Source of the DNA: Thermogemmatispora onikobensis
Lineage (GTDB): Bacteria; Chloroflexota; Ktedonobacteria; Ktedonobacterales; Ktedonobacteraceae
DNA length: 35,293 bases
Assembly: GCF_001748285.1 (NCBI RefSeq)
Contig: NZ_BDGT01000047.1
Location: 1 to 35,293, forward strand
Reading direction: 5' to 3'
Part shown: one piece after another, positions 33,736-35,293 of the stretch
Layout of the letters: each line of letters begins with the position of its first letter
Position numbering within the stretch: position 1 is the first letter of the stretch
Translations under genes and position numbers: made by a program
Notes under the pieces: generated by a model
What the model was told of the DNA's origin: nothing
Database searches by the model: none
Seen by the model: only the letters and a program-made list of their open reading frames with translations

Positions 33736-33752
33736 AGCGGCCCCGCATTTCC

Positions 33753-35219
33753 TCAGAGCTTGTGGAAAGTGCAGCTAACCTTACCAAAGTGGAGCGAGTC
33801 GCCATCGTTGAGAGGAGTCGCCTTATCCGGTTCCAGGCGCCGCCCATTGATGCGCGTCGCATTCGTGCTGTTCAAGTCTGTCAGGGTAAAGGTACTGCCG
33901 ATATGTTCCAGAAGCGCATGCACGCGCGAGACTGTGTCTGCATGCTCCATCGGGCCCAGATCAATATCGGGCTTCAGGCCGCCCAGGTCGTGATCGTAGC
34001 GTCCTACCACCAGGCGCTCACCTGTCAGGAGAAGCTCACGACCATCGCCAAAGATCAGCCGTCCCCACGGCGCATTAGGATCAGGACGCGGCTCACTGGC
34101 CGGGCGAGCTTTGATCGGCTGGGGAGGGCCAGGAGGTGGCGGCGAGACAGGGGCCGCAGGGACAGCGGGCGCAGGCGACTGCGAGCCAGGGACCTGCACA
34201 GTGGGCACAGAAGAGGCCGCAATCGTCGGCTCAGCACTAGAGCTGGCGCTGGTCTCCGTACCCTTATCCTGCGCCCCTGGCCCAGGAATAAAGGTCACCG
34301 TTGGCTTCGGAATTACTGGCGGCCTGGCCGGTACCTGGGAAGCATAGGGCTGGATCGGTGGCTTCGCTGGCGGTGCAGGAGGAGGGGCCACCGGCGGCTT
34401 CGCCGGTGCCGGAGACGGAGCCGGCTGAGCAGGCGGCTGGACCCCCCGCGCGCCCGAACCCTGGGACTGGAAAGTTGAAGCCCCACACTTCGGGCAGAAG
34501 GCCGCATTGGGTTTCAGCTCTGTTTTGCAATTAGGACAGAGTTGCTTGAGCGCCCGCCCGCAGCCCGAGCAGAAGGTATCGCCCGGCTCATACGGCGTGT
34601 TGCACTGAGGACAGCGCAGGCCAGCAGCGGGCCGCGCAGGCATCGCCGTGGGAGCTGCTGGCACAGGCGTGGGCGGCACATAGGGCGGCACATAGGACGG
34701 TGAACCCGGCGACGGCGTCGGCACCGCTCCATAGGGACCCGCCGACATGGCCGGTCCCCCCCACTGTTGCTGAACCTGCGGCAGAAGCGAAGGGGGAATC
34801 GGGCCGATCTGTACCTCGGGACGCTGCTGGCGCACCAGGCCATCAACCATGTTGAGCACCTCATTGGCCAGGCTCGCCTGACGCACGGCCCCCACACCGG
34901 CAGTAATCGCCAGCGGCAGCAGTACCGGGATGACCATCGCGCCCACAGCTCCTATCGTCCCAACCGCCGCTTTATCCATCCAGCGCTGCTGGCCAATCAT
35001 CGCCAGCACTCCCCCCGAGACACGCTGCAGCGTCACCGAGAGGGCAGCCTGCATTCCGAGCACGGCCTCAAAGTCGCCGCCCTTCTTCAACTGCACCAGG
35101 GCCTGATCGGCATTACTAAACTGCTGCGTCTGATACCCCTTGGCACGATAGACATTCTCCAGATCGGTGGCCAGACGCGGTATATCGATATCTTGCGATG
35201 TATAAAATCGGGCATCCAT
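33753..35219 (-). CDS. Double zinc-ribbon protein with C-terminal FHA domain
   Basis: This 488-residue protein has four parts. An N-terminal alpha/beta region of about 140 residues (ARFYTSQDIDIPRLATDLENV, hydrophobic helices at about 84-112) contains possible membrane contact. Two zinc ribbons follow, with cysteine pairs 203/206 with 217/220 and 228/231 with 242/245. A Pro/Ala-rich linker spans about 250-385. The FHA domain from about 391 to the end carries VVGRYDHDLG, SRVHALLEH and LNSTNATRINGRRL, so the phosphothreonine-binding Arg, Ser, His and Asn are kept. It is probably a signalling scaffold linked to a Ser/Thr kinase elsewhere in the genome. The ATG has GGAG 8 bases upstream. The gene is complete, and lies upstream of the protease gene. 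Confidence 0.87.
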   Translation of the reverse strand: MDARFYTSQDIDIPRLATDLENVYRAKGYQTQQFSNADQALVQLKKGGDFEAVLGMQAALSVTLQRVSGGVLAMIGQQRWMDKAAVGTIGAVGAMVIPVLLPLAITAGVGAVRQASLANEVLNMVDGLVRQQRPEVQIGPIPPSLLPQVQQQWGGPAMSAGPYGAVPTPSPGSPSYVPPYVPPTPVPAAPTAMPARPAAGLRCPQCNTPYEPGDTFCSGCGRALKQLCPNCKTELKPNAAFCPKCGASTFQSQGSGARGVQPPAQPAPSPAPAKPPVAPPPAPPAKPPIQPYASQVPARPPVIPKPTVTFIPGPGAQDKGTETSASSSAEPTIAASSVPTVQVPGSQSPAPAVPAAPVSPPPPGPPQPIKARPASEPRPDPNAPWGRLIFGDGRELLLTGERLVVGRYDHDLGGLKPDIDLGPMEHADTVSRVHALLEHIGSTFTLTDLNSTNATRINGRRLEPDKATPLNDGDSLHFGKVSCTFHKL

Positions 35220-35293
35220 TGGTCTCTCCTCTTCTGCGGTAGCGAGGCGCTTCTCAACTCGCCCTGTTGGCTCAGCAGCAGCCGTTTGCTGCC

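Larger units (their letters stand above)
33253..33752. other. AT-rich regulatory interval between the two minus-strand genes
   Basis: The 500 bases hold no gene. They contain the protease promoter (33423-33450), an A+T-rich block (about 33480-33585) with a 9-bp-arm palindrome at 33553-33574, and a strong hairpin at 33692-33735 near the end of the zinc-ribbon/FHA gene. Confidence 0.5.

Overview
The window is G+C-rich bacterial chromosome, with 26 protein-coding genes called on both strands. No rRNA, tRNA, CRISPR array or insertion sequence was seen. The gene set fits a Chloroflexota genome, most likely of the Ktedonobacteria/Thermogemmatispora type. It has a complete MinCDE system, a long FtsH, F420/LLM-type oxidoreductases, FHA proteins with proline-rich linkers, two integral-membrane M48 proteases and a secreted plant-polysaccharide lyase with a CBM2. 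This placement is an inference from gene content; no marker gene settles it.

Layout. Positions 1-2500 hold one small membrane protein of unknown function and a 1.3-kb gene-free stretch with an AT-rich island. 2504-5035 is the minus-strand minC-minD-minE cluster, which places the division septum. 5665-8838 carries two APC-superfamily permeases on the plus strand, the second closed by a clear intrinsic terminator. 9048-11573 has an aldose-1-epimerase-like gene facing a SigZ-like sigma factor gene and an ArsM-like methyltransferase gene. 11973-14123 is ftsH. 14365-16896 has a PaaI-like thioesterase, and an MBL-fold hydrolase divergent from a CGNR zinc-finger regulator with overlapping promoters and a long palindrome. 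17108-20546 holds a PAP2 phosphatase, a tandem-GNAT protein and a KAS III-like ketoacyl synthase. 20733-24861 holds a metallo-beta-lactamase-like pseudoenzyme, a membrane protein with two FHA domains, a transglutaminase-like protein lacking the expected cysteine, and an HdeD/DUF308 protein. 25129-30008 holds a KptA RNA 2'-phosphotransferase, a secreted rhamnogalacturonan lyase with CBM2, a 64-residue unknown and an LLM oxidoreductase. 30195-35219 has two paralogous M48 membrane proteases, one with an N-terminal Clp-N domain, preceded by a double zinc-ribbon/FHA protein.

The points most worth following up are the Clp-N/M48 fusion beside its simpler paralogue, the CGNR/MBL divergon, and the cysteine-rich sigma factor paired with an arsenite-methyltransferase-like enzyme. 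Next come the two apparent pseudoenzymes (MBL-like and transglutaminase-like) close to FHA proteins. No classical defence or mobile system is visible.
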